Positions 24,501 through 33,062 are shown, counted from the stretch's first letter. The stretch: 64,000 nucleotides of DNA from Tritrichomonas musculus (GCA_039105265.1 JAPFFF010000008.1:2604001-2668000), one strand, 5' to 3'. Numbers and translations: made by a program. Notes: generated from the sequence alone by a model not told the origin.

Positions 24501-27319
24501 TGTTCAACTGTTTCGAAATCGTAGGTGATGTAATATATGTTGGGTTTCCATTTGAGATTATATGCTAAGCAATATTCGTACACCGGATTGCCGAGTATAT
24601 GTGGACAGTATGGTAGTGGTTCACGATTGGGTATGAATTGTTTTCGAAATACACCAGTACAGTTATCAACATGGTTCTTGAAGCGATTCATATTGTGATG
24701 ACCATAATGTGCATATGAACCACACTTTGGGCAGATATGGATGTTGGTCAGCTTCTCAGCATCCTTGATGTACATTATATGAATGATTCGATTTTGAGTG
24801 AACAGCAATGCGGATTTCCTTAATGAGTTATCCTCATTGTATTTCCACTGGTCCTGAAGATTATACACCTTGTGTTTCTCCAAGTACTCATAGATGTCAA
24901 TATTCAAATGATGCTTCTCAGCAGATGCCTTCATGGCTTCAATTGATGTTCCCGGATAGTTGTTCAGGAGATCGATTGCAGCTTGAGATGGCTTAGTAGA
25001 ATACACTATATTGTGATCCTCGCATAGGAGCTTCCTAGCTGCTTGAGTACGATGCTTAGTTTTGCAACCAGATTTGGGTTTGCAACCAGATTTGGGTTTA
25101 ACTAGATGGTCATCGAGACACGCTGCCAGAAATCGATACCAACATAGATTGTCATCGGCGTTATCTGTGATGATGAATTTATTATTTTTGATTTCCTTAG
25201 GCAAATCTTTGATGGGACCACTAACCTTGACCATTCGAGATACTGTGAATGAAACGGTTCCTACGAGAATCAACTTGGTGCTCGATGTTGAGGTTTCATA
25301 TGAGTGCAGTACTGATTCAATATAGTACTTCACGATATCAAGTGATTGCTCATCACGAACCACAATTGGGATGGCTGACTTATAGTTGTTCCAATTGATT
25401 TCCCTAGCTGTATATTGGAATGTGTCATTCTCAGCACTGGAGGACTCAAATACACCTGTGAGTTGGAAATAGATTTTGAATGGTTTTACCTCGCGTTTAT
25501 AAACCTGTTGCAAACCATCATATATACTGTTCAATGTAGATATCGAGTTGTAGTAGTATATGTATATTGGCTCATATGTATCAATATCCTCGCGTTCATT
25601 GTAATCATTATCAGCATATTTGTTATATTTATTCCAAGCCTCTACAGCCCTATCATAGTCCTCAGGTTCATTCACCATGAGGAAACCAGTATGTTTCGAT
25701 TTGAATTCATGACCGAACTCACTGAGGTACTCGAATATCTCATTATTTTCAGGGTCCTTGGGGATACCATCAATATTAGTGCTACCGTCAATAATATGAG
25801 CTAGTTTTATAACTTTGGACCTGTCTCGGAGTATATCTTGTATTTCAGCTCTATCGAGATATTCGTGATAATATTTGTCGAAATATGAATATACCTTACG
25901 TTCATCATCTAATCGCTGTTGGAACTCATCTCGAGTATTCTTATGTTGAAATGCATCAATGGGGTCATCAATCTTGTAATCATCTCTATTGAATTTACTG
26001 AAGTAATCATTATCGAGTTTGTCATTCAATCTCTTTATATATGAAGGCTGCTCATCATACCGAATTGGTTTCTTATGAGTTGCCGGTGGTGGTAATATTG
26101 GTGGATACTCATTTTCACGAATCAATCGTTGAGCTTCCCGCAAGGCATGTTTTGCAACATCAATATTATTTTGTATTTGGCGTTCCCTTACAAGTTTTTG
26201 TTTAAACTTATCTCGAGTATTCTTATGTTGAAATGCATCAATGGGGTTATCAACCTTGTAATCAGCTCTATTGAATTTATTGAAGTAATCATTATCATTT
26301 GCAAGGCGTTCAGCACGCTCACGCTCAATACGTTCCTGTTCCAAGCGCTCCTGCTCAGCACGCTCCCGTTTACGAGCTTTTTTGGCATGTCTCTTTGCAC
26401 GTTTACGCTCCAATCGCTCCTGTTCAGCACGCTCCTGTTCAAGAAGTTCCCGCTCAGCACGCTCACGCTCAATACGTTCCTGTTCCAAGCGCTCCTGCTC
26501 AGCACGTTCATCCCTAAGTTGTCCAAAGAATGTATCAAAATGTGATTCCTCGAGAATACCATCGGGATTGAAACCTGTGCGAGTTATAAATGAGTTCTCA
26601 TTGAGGAACCCCGAAAGTTTAGTCAGTTGAACAATATATTTATCAGTGAGGGGGATGTTGCCACCGAACTCATTATTAACAATATTGATATAATTTTTGA
26701 CAGTTTCTGTAGGTATATACCTTTTATCGAAATTCCCATTCGTAATCTTACGATTCAGCTCCCGTTCCCTCTCTTCGGCAATTCGCTTGCGTTCACGTTC
26801 CTGTTTCAATCGATCACGCTCAAGCCGTTTGCGTTCCTTCTCAGCAAGTTCCTGTTCCAATCGCTCCTGTTTCAATCGATCATGCTCAAGCCGTTTGCGT
26901 TCCTTCTCAGCAAGTTCCTGTTCCAATCGCTCCTGTTTCAATCGATCATGCTCAAGCCGTTTGCGTTCCTTCTCAGCAAGTTCCTGTTCCTGCTTAAGGC
27001 GTTCCTGTTCAAGTCTGTCATCCTCTAGTTTACGCAACCTCTGTTCAGTTTCAGCCCTCAACTGCTCATCCTCTTGTTCAGCCCTCAGTTGTCCAAAGAA
27101 TGTATCAAAATGCGATTCCTGAAGAGCAAACCTAGTATCAAAACCTATTCGATCTACAAATGATTTCTCATTGAGGAACCTACTGAGCTTGCTCAGCTGA
27201 GCGACATATGTGAGGTTGGTTGGGATGTTGCCACCGAACTCATTATTAACAATATTGATATAATTTTTGACAGTTTTTGTAGGAATTTTACCAAAATGTC
27301 CGTTTGTAATATTACTCAT
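21575..27319 (-). CDS. Protein-primed type B DNA polymerase with N-terminal extensions, 1914 aa
   Basis: Two similar N-terminal modules (KTVKNYINIVNNEFGGNIP..., SHFDTFFGQLR) alternate with long charged coiled coils (RLEHDRLKQERLEQELAEKE repeated) and a DYF.KFNRxDYK module in two copies. DNLCWYRFLAACLDD (about 725) and a zinc-finger-like CPKCG...H (about 860) precede the exonuclease: DFETVE (about 934), FNSSRFDS, YNDNDVEMM. An HNH-like insert follows at about 1290-1345 (CHLCG, LDRINNDIGHELSNC, CAECN). Palm motifs are DFNSLYPS (about 1437), KISMNGSYG and EGDTDSAYF (about 1740). It would copy the element. Confidence 0.93.
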   Translation of the reverse strand: MSNITNGHFGKIPTKTVKNYINIVNNEFGGNIPTNLTYVAQLSKLSRFLNEKSFVDRIGFDTRFALQESHFDTFFGQLRAEQEDEQLRAETEQRLRKLEDDRLEQERLKQEQELAEKERKRLEHDRLKQERLEQELAEKERKRLEHDRLKQERLEQELAEKERKRLERDRLKQERERKRIAEERERELNRKITNGNFDKRYIPTETVKNYINIVNNEFGGNIPLTDKYIVQLTKLSGFLNENSFITRTGFNPDGILEESHFDTFFGQLRDERAEQERLEQERIERERAERELLEQERAEQERLERKRAKRHAKKARKRERAEQERLEQERIERERAERLANDNDYFNKFNRADYKVDNPIDAFQHKNTRDKFKQKLVRERQIQNNIDVAKHALREAQRLIRENEYPPILPPPATHKKPIRYDEQPSYIKRLNDKLDNDYFSKFNRDDYKIDDPIDAFQHKNTRDEFQQRLDDERKVYSYFDKYYHEYLDRAEIQDILRDRSKVIKLAHIIDGSTNIDGIPKDPENNEIFEYLSEFGHEFKSKHTGFLMVNEPEDYDRAVEAWNKYNKYADNDYNEREDIDTYEPIYIYYYNSISTLNSIYDGLQQVYKREVKPFKIYFQLTGVFESSSAENDTFQYTAREINWNNYKSAIPIVVRDEQSLDIVKYYIESVLHSYETSTSSTKLILVGTVSFTVSRMVKVSGPIKDLPKEIKNNKFIITDNADDNLCWYRFLAACLDDHLVKPKSGCKPKSGCKTKHRTQAARKLLCEDHNIVYSTKPSQAAIDLLNNYPGTSIEAMKASAEKHHLNIDIYEYLEKHKVYNLQDQWKYNEDNSLRKSALLFTQNRIIHIMYIKDAEKLTNIHICPKCGSYAHYGHHNMNRFKNHVDNCTGVFRKQFIPNREPLPYCPHILGNPVYEYCLAYNLKWKPNIYYITYDFETVEQPVDTSIGSSTTINSRLIPLSVSSCVKSQSGCTTRHFSLRDSSEFIIKWIEWLFEQSKQVYHDKVQYMKSFINQPVDNLKIIDRNLNVITVFGFNSSRFDSNLFKEYLNYSSGSNSIAKRNMFWSVEPNSIIGTTSSLKQFILKSPKYDTKLRFIDAQSFVAGGTLRQFGVDFGGVENSSKGVFPYEAINTENYNEVLSKAEPFEYEAFYSYLNQKNPLTPDDYKLYLEDAKNYKTRWDYLLAYNDNDVEMMIKPIDNLIALNAQYNVDLISNLSLSKNASCIKYALAYKEFEEEFHSPNAEYSIQNPINEFKPNLKWWRFKCENYYNQDVKYNQSHKDKPRNLDKCVCEEQFDKFMEMYNNPDTGKCHLCGEHFTWTNRPTLDRINNDIGHELSNCKLACAECNRLRSRDDPNITKLRIQLKKYCKMMHLPTLINDEQEYYSLRNNITGGLSNVMHRVNIKGHTKINRFRYNAVDHKVISYDTPHTMTHIVGVDFNSLYPSAFSSTKHDANPYHGGVMYMPGSMMERFEVYKDGVKNMKTYNSCMHIINSQKLRKHPEFLFKAEVMLKCPISKINYFINFPPVFRNFDITNDEATIGPYMHDYMTRNKLPSVDKTERKLTMSVDTMGTYQTFSNYYLWFLLDHGLVIEDIKSLTKYEAHRGFNPFVSEFMKRRQDIISGTVKGNGAEGDLSVSNEKFYKISMNGSYGYDGMNTEKFSKIKICSRDKTFQNIIYDNYVCGTKLSDDNYLLQMNPKSFKCTTCLQESFWTLDNAKFWYLTFIYEFMYKCLDVERFHFIEGDTDSAYFAVAGDDTKGSDQEFKYIIKNRAFYDENIYKFMPNPNINTIADEKKILGLCIEKYGENMIALAPKCYTIFNSGAVTKALKLKGVSLKKNHITSDDYKDIIDNGGVKVGKNINLQMTMCYKIQSKISEMTMSKITVNKNALTGTHTKMIVLENQSCAQFIHGLTSGDYIML

Positions 27320-27797
27320 TTGCCTGAACGTAAAAATACAAAAATAGTCATCGCAAAAATATTGATTAAATATTATTTTTGAATTTTAATCATGTGCATA
27401 CTCCCTGCAATGTAGTTGGAATGGTTTAAATGCTAAATCGAAAACATATATGTGTTAGCGCTAACTGGTATAGTTGTTGGATCATGAAGCATGTCTCCGG
27501 GCTTCGGCTGCAGGCATAGGTTCGATTCACTGCCATACCGATTTTTCGTATTATTTCCGGTCCATATTTGTGATAGAGCCCTAGCGAACTAAACACCTTG
27601 TGGTAAGCTATTACTTGTGGATTATGGATAATACGAAGCATTGTCGGCAATGCAAACCCAAACCAGCTCCTGTAATTGGATGCAGATATTTTCCTTGGGG
27701 GATTGATATATAATCCCGGGTACGTATGTTGGTTCCTCGAGAGAATGCACTACGCATCCAGTTACGGGGTCGGTTTTTGCAAAAATATTTTTTAGTC
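27320..27797. ncRNA. Structured non-coding tract with a tRNA-like segment
   Basis: This 478-bp gap has no credible gene and is less AT-rich than other spacers. Bases 27467-27540 are tRNA-sized, with closing strands GGTATAG and CCATACC (6 of 7 pairs) and a box B-like GGTTCGATTC at about 27519-27528; the inner arms do not fold cleanly. Further hairpins are GCATTG-tcgg-CAATGC (about 27638-27653), GGGATT...AATCCC (about 27699-27717) and an enclosing GGATGC...GCATCC (about 27678-27759). It could be a structured RNA or a replication signal. Confidence 0.35.
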
Positions 27798-28121
27798 CTA
27801 GTGATTAAAATATAGTGTCCATTCGTATTTCCAAGATGTGTGTGCTATATTGGAGGTCTCATCAGTGAAGGTACGAATAAAAGTATTTTGTATATTATAT
27901 AGAGGACCATTCGTCCACATCATATCTCTATTGGCATCTTCAATTGTATACCCTAAATCAACATGTGTATAGATGATATAAATGTAGTTGTTGTTGGCGG
28001 TAGAGAATCCCTTAATTGTTAACCAGTCCTTTGTATTTTGGATAATCTGTATGTTAGGTAATATATTATCCTTAAAGTAGTTCCAATTAGGTTTATCCTT
28101 GAGAGTTACAAAATTTGTCAT
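27798..28121 (-). CDS. Small unknown Polinton protein, 107 aa
   Basis: ATG at 28119-28121 after AAATTTTTGCAACTCTCAAA, a form of the element's usual box. The product is rich in Asn, Tyr and Trp with alternating beta-like runs (NNYIYIIYTHVDLGYTIEDA). No family recognised. It lies 23 bp downstream of the next gene on the same strand. Confidence 0.55.
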   Translation of the reverse strand: MTNFVTLKDKPNWNYFKDNILPNIQIIQNTKDWLTIKGFSTANNNYIYIIYTHVDLGYTIEDANRDMMWTNGPLYNIQNTFIRTFTDETSNIAHTSWKYEWTLYFNH

Positions 28122-28144
28122 TTTGAGAGTTGCAAAAATTTAAA

Positions 28145-28678
28145 TTAGAAATCGGTTGTATCGATCTCATCATCGGGGTCTGGAGCTGTTTCCCTTGGGG
28201 GACCGTTTATAGTCATTTGGGTGTTGATTAATTTTTGGGTCATATACATGGAGATACTCAACTTTAGGTTATCGTAGATGAGTCTACGCAATAGAGATAC
28301 TCGTTTATGAGGTTCCACGTTGGAGACCGCATCGATTACATCCTTTGATGTGACATATTGTATCAATCGGTCATGATCCTCAATATCCAAAAACTTGCTT
28401 CGATTGAATATATGGGTTCTATTTAAACGAGGTCGAGGATGTTCAATAGATTGAGTTTCAGTTTCATCAGGAGGTGAGGCAGGAACTGCGTTCTCAGTTG
28501 CTTCAGGAGGTGAGTCCTGAGTTGAGTCCTGAGGTGAATCCTGAGTTGAATCTGTGGAAGGTTTGCGTTTACTGCTCCAACGTTTAATCAAATGCTTGAC
28601 ATCTCGGCGCAAATCGGTGATACCATCTACGATTTTTGAGAGTATATCAGTGTCAGATTCTGTAGCTGAAATATCCAT
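28145..28678 (-). CDS. Polinton protein with SPQD/ENAVPA low-complexity stretch, 177 aa
   Basis: ATG at 28676-28678 right after TTATTTTTGCATAA. Residues 40-75 are a repeat-rich linker (TQDSPQDSTQDSPP, ENAVPASPP). The DNA encoding ENAVPA matches, with one mismatch in 19, that in the integrase N-terminus. The remainder looks helical (KRVSLLRRLIYDNLKLSISM). Unknown function. Confidence 0.6.
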   Translation of the reverse strand: MDISATESDTDILSKIVDGITDLRRDVKHLIKRWSSKRKPSTDSTQDSPQDSTQDSPPEATENAVPASPPDETETQSIEHPRPRLNRTHIFNRSKFLDIEDHDRLIQYVTSKDVIDAVSNVEPHKRVSLLRRLIYDNLKLSISMYMTQKLINTQMTINGPPRETAPDPDDEIDTTDF

Positions 28679-28700
28679 TTATGCAAAAATAAAATATTAT

Positions 28701-29468
28701 TTAAAGATGCATATTTTTAAAGTATTTGTCTACAGCTTCATGAAACTCATCAAGGCATGATTTGTTAATGATAATATCAGTACCACCTACACGGACATCA
28801 TCCCCTTTGAACATAGCTTTGGCCATTCGTTTGATATCTTCATTCGGGGTCATCGCAATTGGTAGGTCATCAACATATGCCCAGCGCTTCTTCTCATCTT
28901 GATAAATCTTACTGACCTGCCTCCATGAATGCTTGTTGCGACGAACGAGATGGAGTATCACAAAATTCTTATTTTTGGGAAGTTCCTCAAGCCATATCAT
29001 ATATCGGTAGCTATGTTTGTGATCCTTGGGGACAGCTCTAGGAGTTAGGTCATCGATTTTGTTAACCAGCTGCTCACGTTGCTTCTCAAAATATGAATCC
29101 AATAGTTTGGCAATATATATGGCATACTTTCGATTAGCCCAGCATGCAACATCATTGACAAGCAATCGGTGAATGTATGTGCCTTTCAAATCATTCGGTA
29201 AATTAGGTCTATCTTGAACAATATCTAGGTCGCAGCAATTTTGCTGTGACGATAATTCATCAAGAATTTCATTGGTTTCAGCGAGTTGCCTCCACCTATA
29301 AGCTTGTTTCTTTGAATTACATGCAGTGAGAATCGATTGCATCTGGTACATATCATCATTAATGGAATGTATCAAACGAAGCTTCTCATTATACTGGATG
29401 TATTCATATTCGTCATTGATTGGTTCGACAATGGCTGACATTGGAATGTTGATTGCTGTTGATTCCAT
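28701..29468 (-). CDS. KilA-N-like DNA-binding protein, 255 aa
   Basis: Residues of about 95-130 (GTYIHRLLVNDVACWANRKY, then IAKLLDSYF) match the KilA-N pattern of a helix followed by W.......A..I...L. The C-terminal half (NFVILHLVRRNKHSWRQVSK) recalls the domains that follow KilA-N or MSV199 in large DNA viruses. KilA-N proteins bind DNA and are common in viruses and trichomonad Polintons. A copy of the CAGCAATTTTGCTG hairpin lies in the coding region and is translated as SSQQNCCDL. Gene start lies in a TCAATTTTTATCC context. Confidence 0.6.
   Translation of the reverse strand: MESTAINIPMSAIVEPINDEYEYIQYNEKLRLIHSINDDMYQMQSILTACNSKKQAYRWRQLAETNEILDELSSQQNCCDLDIVQDRPNLPNDLKGTYIHRLLVNDVACWANRKYAIYIAKLLDSYFEKQREQLVNKIDDLTPRAVPKDHKHSYRYMIWLEELPKNKNFVILHLVRRNKHSWRQVSKIYQDEKKRWAYVDDLPIAMTPNEDIKRMAKAMFKGDDVRVGGTDIIINKSCLDEFHEAVDKYFKNMHL
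29226..29251. repeat. Hairpin repeat CAGCAATTTTGCTG, copy 3, inside a gene
   Basis: GTCGCAGCAATTTTGCTGTGAC lies within the KilA-N-like frame, length-neutral to it. Here the outer bases GTC/GAC also pair, giving the longest stem of the three copies. Confidence 0.6.
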
Positions 29469-29520
29469 TTCAAGCTGGATAAAAATTGAGTTGCATTGAG
29501 AACTAGTTAGTTATGGACTC

Positions 29521-31528
29521 ACCAACCACCTACCAACCACCTACCAACTACTACCTCAATTTGGCAAAGGGGGTATCCAAGAGGTGTTCATAAAATTCAA
29601 TTTGAGTAAATCCTTAAAATTCGAATTGCGAATGCATAAATGCATAAATGCAAAAATAAATCTTCTCAAGCCTTGCTATAATAGATAATCTTCTTATTGC
29701 CCTTCCATGTAATGGTCTTATTCAAGTTGCCCGATTTTGAGAGTATCACACCTAATCTGCGAGGGTTTATATTAGTGTCGAAGTACTCATTATATTTTTG
29801 AGTTAATTCTACTATACATATCTTATCATTTGGGAGACCCTTTATGAAATTGTCCAAGGTCTTCTCCTGAGCAATCTCACATACTTCAGCTATAATGGGT
29901 GTATGCTGGGGTTCAGTATTTGATTCCTTGGCAGATACCTCAGCTATCTCAGGTTCTTCAACAATGGGTGCAGTTCGAGGTTTCTCAGTCAAACTCTGTT
30001 TGGATTCCTTAATGTGGATATAATTAAAGCAGGAAGCAATTCCATTACCGAGCGATAGCGAACTGCGTACTAACTCATTTTCACTTATTTTTGCAATGCA
30101 ATCCTTGATCTCCCTATCGATGATTTTGGATAAATCGTGTAAGATAAAGTCATTGATATTCATCATGAGAACTCGCGAGTAACTGATAACGAGTTCACTA
30201 GATGACATTTCAGTTGGGGGATATTGGTTAAGTTTATTATCGATTGCATCAATGATTGTTCCAAGGTATAGATTATAACAAGCATTACTGATCTCCTCAC
30301 GTAATTTCACGAGGGAATCATATTTATGTATATCATTTGCGAAATATTCATTTGAAGCAACTTCAGTGAGTAGCTTGGTGAAGCTAGATATTAATCTTTG
30401 TGATAATGAATTGAATAGGTTTATGACCTTGGTAGAGGTTCTATCATAGTATACGGATTTAATGGTACCCTCATATGATTTGTCCTTGGGACATAATGAT
30501 TTGACCTTATTGACAAACGATTCGAATATACAACTGAGCAAATTCTGGTTGAATATATTGATATCCTTTGTGATGATGTCAACGGCATAATCAATGGGGT
30601 GCGTATAACTGTAAATCAAAGTTTTGCGTTTCTTATCGAGCTCATCTTGAAATTTCATTAGACGTTCGCGATCTCGGTTGACATATGATAACTCCTTCAT
30701 CAGCAGGGCTCTCTCAGGAGATTCAATGTTTGTATAACTATCAATTTTGGTATTCATTTCTTGGATCCATTCATCGTACTCATTAAGCGGGAGCTCCTTA
30801 TGTATATAGCACTTGAGAGCTGACTCGCGATCATGATCACGTTGGGATTTCTTCAAGATTTTGTTCATACGAATCTCCAATTCCTTACAGAAAGTACCTT
30901 CATATGAAACTATTTGGGAGTTAGTTGGGACAACGCTCATTTTCTAAATGGATAAAAAATTAAATTAATTCGAGAATAGCATTATTTTTGGGATCGTCAA
31001 TTTATCTTGAGGTGAAGCCGAATGGAAATTACCTAAAATGGATTTTGAGAGGCCCCTCTTGGATACCCCTTTGCCAAATTGAGGTAGTAGTTGGTAGGTG
31101 GTTGGTAGGTGGTTGGTAGGTGGTTGGTAATACCCCTTCAGGATAACCCTCAGGATACCTTAGTAGTGAGCATGGATAGAATGTATAGAATGTATAGAAT
31201 GTATAGAATGTATATTCATACTTCATACTTCATACTTCATACTTCATACTTCATACTTCATACTGGATGTTCCGCATGGGAATATGGGGATATGGATGGA
31301 ATATGGAGGGGATACCTGGCACATACAATTTCCTTTAAAAGACCATAGATTCCTTTGATTTGGACTATGACATTTCAGCAAAAATTCGCAATCGAAGATT
31401 GAGTCAACCAAAGGTTGCCAAGGTCTGGAGCTTAATTTTAAATGGTTATGTGAATATCAAAATTAGGTTAGATGTGGCTGTTATATTTGAAATTTATCTG
31501 GTCCCCATGCGGAACTATCATCACTACT
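29521..31528. repeat. Polinton terminal inverted repeat, right arm (2008 bp)
   Basis: Mirror of 5352-7392. Compared with the left arm it has two fewer TACCAACCACC units at the inner edge (-22 bp), two fewer ATACATTCT units (-18) and one more TATGAAG unit (+7), a total of -33 bp. That is exactly the measured difference. Its outer 588 bp (30941-31528) have no gene. Confidence 0.93.
29666..30940 (-). CDS. TIR-encoded 424-aa protein, right copy
   Basis: The translated sequence is identical to that at 5951-7225, on the other strand because the arms are inverted. Both copies read inward from the element ends. Identity over 424 codons means recent insertion or continuing homogenisation of the arms, for example through protein-primed replication. 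See the left copy for domain notes. Confidence 0.7.
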   Translation of the reverse strand: MSVVPTNSQIVSYEGTFCKELEIRMNKILKKSQRDHDRESALKCYIHKELPLNEYDEWIQEMNTKIDSYTNIESPERALLMKELSYVNRDRERLMKFQDELDKKRKTLIYSYTHPIDYAVDIITKDINIFNQNLLSCIFESFVNKVKSLCPKDKSYEGTIKSVYYDRTSTKVINLFNSLSQRLISSFTKLLTEVASNEYFANDIHKYDSLVKLREEISNACYNLYLGTIIDAIDNKLNQYPPTEMSSSELVISYSRVLMMNINDFILHDLSKIIDREIKDCIAKISENELVRSSLSLGNGIASCFNYIHIKESKQSLTEKPRTAPIVEEPEIAEVSAKESNTEPQHTPIIAEVCEIAQEKTLDNFIKGLPNDKICIVELTQKYNEYFDTNINPRRLGVILSKSGNLNKTITWKGNKKIIYYSKA

Positions 31529-31534
31529 AGCCTT
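31529..31534. repeat. Polinton target-site duplication, right copy (AGCCTT)
   Basis: Follows directly on ...ATCATCACTACT. Identical to 5346-5351. Confidence 0.9.
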
Positions 31535-32752
31535 CAATTAGCGTATCTTTTGATACCGATCGCCATGCGCTTGTAATGAGGTACAATATTTTGAATCTAG
31601 CTTGTGCTGTTTTCGTTGGAAAAGCTTTATCATTTGCCTTTTTTGTGAATTGAATACTTTGCATCAGCGATTTAAAACTCCTCGCCACTGCCACATCAAA
31701 AGGCAGCAATAGATGTGTGCAGTGGGCGGGGAAAGTGATGACAGAAATGTTATGCTTTTGTAAAAATCGTAAAGCGAGTGGATTTATGTGCGATGGGTGG
31801 TTGTCCATTAGTATTATGATTTCGTTATCAAACATTTGAGAAGGTAAATGGTTTGCTCTGTAATTATTTAATTTGGATGTCAACCAAATGCAAAAAATAA
31901 GGAAAATTCTTTTGTTCATCCAGCCACTGTCTGAGTGCACAGAAATGCTTCGAATTCATCTAGTTCTGGTGGTAAAAAATTAGTGTTAGGTAAAATAACA
32001 AAAGGTTCTAAACGGTCGCCCGAGGCGTTAAAAGGTAAAATTGCTGTTATAAGATTGTAATCTTTTTCAATTACTGATGGTGCAAAATGACATCCTTCAT
32101 TTATTAGAACTTTAAATCTTTTTGTACACGCTGACGAAGTTTCGTCTATATTCCATAAAAGACGTTTATCGATTTGACAGATTTTAGGGCCATGCATAGT
32201 GAAGAATTTTGTAACTGCAATAATGTTACAAAATCTTCTTCGAGCATCTTCCAAACATTCGCCAGTTTTTATCTTAATTTGATTGGCCTCACAAAATCCG
32301 TTTAGCCATTGAAAAGAAGGGATTGAATTGGGACAAATTGAATTTAGAGTATCTTGAACTTTCTTATTTAGCTTATAATGCTGGCAACACCAATGAGCTA
32401 TTTTTAAACCTCTGTAAAATCGTTTTTGCTTTAATTGGAAAGCTAATTCCAAACCATCAATTGTTCGAAGGCAATCCATGTCTAAGCAATTATCTTCTAT
32501 CTCTTTTTTAAATAAATGAGTATCCATTGGCAACAAGTAAGGGAAGTTACCTCCAGTTTCGACATGAGGAGACCATTTTATGCCTCTAATTGTATGGCAA
32601 ATCGCTGAAAGCTGGGCCTGTTCGTTTACATGATATTTTAAGTATATGTCATTTATCGTCTTTGCATTTGCTTTCATCTGACAAATGTCCAATTGTTCTG
32701 GCGAAAGATATACTGTTTCTTCTACAGTCCAATTTATCTCTAAATTGCTCAT
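31529..32752 (-). pseudogene. pogo-like transposase, main part
   Basis: ATG at 32750-32752. Catalytic signatures in order are NIDETS, MDNHPSHI and LLPFDVAV; the last two aspartates are 36 positions apart with 35 residues between (DD35D), as in pogo/Tigger transposases. A GWMNKRIF segment precedes the second aspartate. A frameshift at about 31916-31940 splits it into two open frames (278 and 137 codons). The frame then meets the Polinton at AGCCTT and resumes at 5351. It is thus doubly disrupted. Confidence 0.85.
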
Positions 32753-32973
32753 TTAAAAAATAAAAAACGGTTAAAAGAATGCCCAAAACTATTGAAATTT
32801 TCACCTAAAAAATCGGTTTATGGCCAATTTAAACTTCATCAATTCTCTTTCAAAAAAAATTGAATAAATTCAAAAATTGAATCATTTTTCACAAATAAAT
32901 TCAGTTTTTCTTCAAATTTTTGTTAAGTGGATGAGGTTAAATTGAGAGGTAGATGAGGTTGCTTTATTGACGG
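32753..32973. other. 5' flank and right inverted end of the pogo-like transposon
   Basis: AT-rich leader followed by the inverted end with AGTGGATGAGGTT, GAGAGGTAGATGAGGTT and TTTATTGACGG. The GATGAGGTT unit occurs twice, as in transposase-binding subterminal repeats. Confidence 0.65.
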
Positions 32974-33062
32974 TACTACAAATCAAAAAATCGTTATTTT
33001 AAGAAAAAAGACGTTAAAAAGACGTTTATAGTATTTGTGATGTAAAAAAAATAAGGCCTATA
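32974..33062. repeat. 195-bp repeat, right half
   Basis: TACTACAAATCAAAAAATCG onward matches 1069-1157 with about one difference. It is the continuation of 4199-4307 on the far side of the nested transposons. Confidence 0.85.

Larger units (their letters stand above)
5352..31528. mobile_element. Maverick/Polinton element, 26,177 bp, looks whole
   Basis: Long terminal inverted repeats start with AG and are flanked by a perfect 6-bp target duplication. They enclose a retroviral-type integrase, an FtsK/HerA-like packaging ATPase, a probable double-jelly-roll major capsid protein, a type B DNA polymerase with exonuclease and palm motifs, a fibre-like protein and about a dozen smaller genes. This is the Polinton set known from trichomonads. 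The frames are open, the two repeat arms encode identical proteins and the target duplication is intact. It therefore reads as a young fossil with no obvious break. It is visibly less AT-rich than the surrounding spacer DNA. Confidence 0.95.
4308..32973 (-). mobile_element. pogo-like (Tc1/mariner superfamily) transposon, split by a Polinton
   Basis: The outer ends are related inverted repeats. The left starts CCGTTAGTAAATTT and the right, inverted, starts CCGTCAATAAAGC. Both arms then share CCTCATCTAC and CTCAATT-AACCTCATC motifs over about 50 bp. TA flanks both ends. The element's own DNA is about 1.04 kb on the left (4308-5351) and about 1.44 kb on the right (31535-32973), so it was about 2.5 kb before the Polinton landed in its transposase gene. 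TA targeting, pogo/Tigger-type catalytic motifs and size all agree. Confidence 0.85.

Noticed and set aside
26129-27122. Plus-strand open frames opposite the polymerase N-terminus (Arg/Ser/Phe-rich)
   Set aside because: They mirror the GAACGC/CAAGAG codon repeats of the charged coiled coils on the other strand and have no protein-like composition.
27467-27540. Confident tRNA gene in the Polinton
   Set aside because: The closing stem and box B fit, but the D, anticodon and T stems do not pair well, so it is reported only as tRNA-like.
27426-27650. 74-codon minus-strand frame
   Set aside because: It starts with TTG, lacks any family signal, and overlaps the hairpin-rich tract, which is better explained as non-coding.
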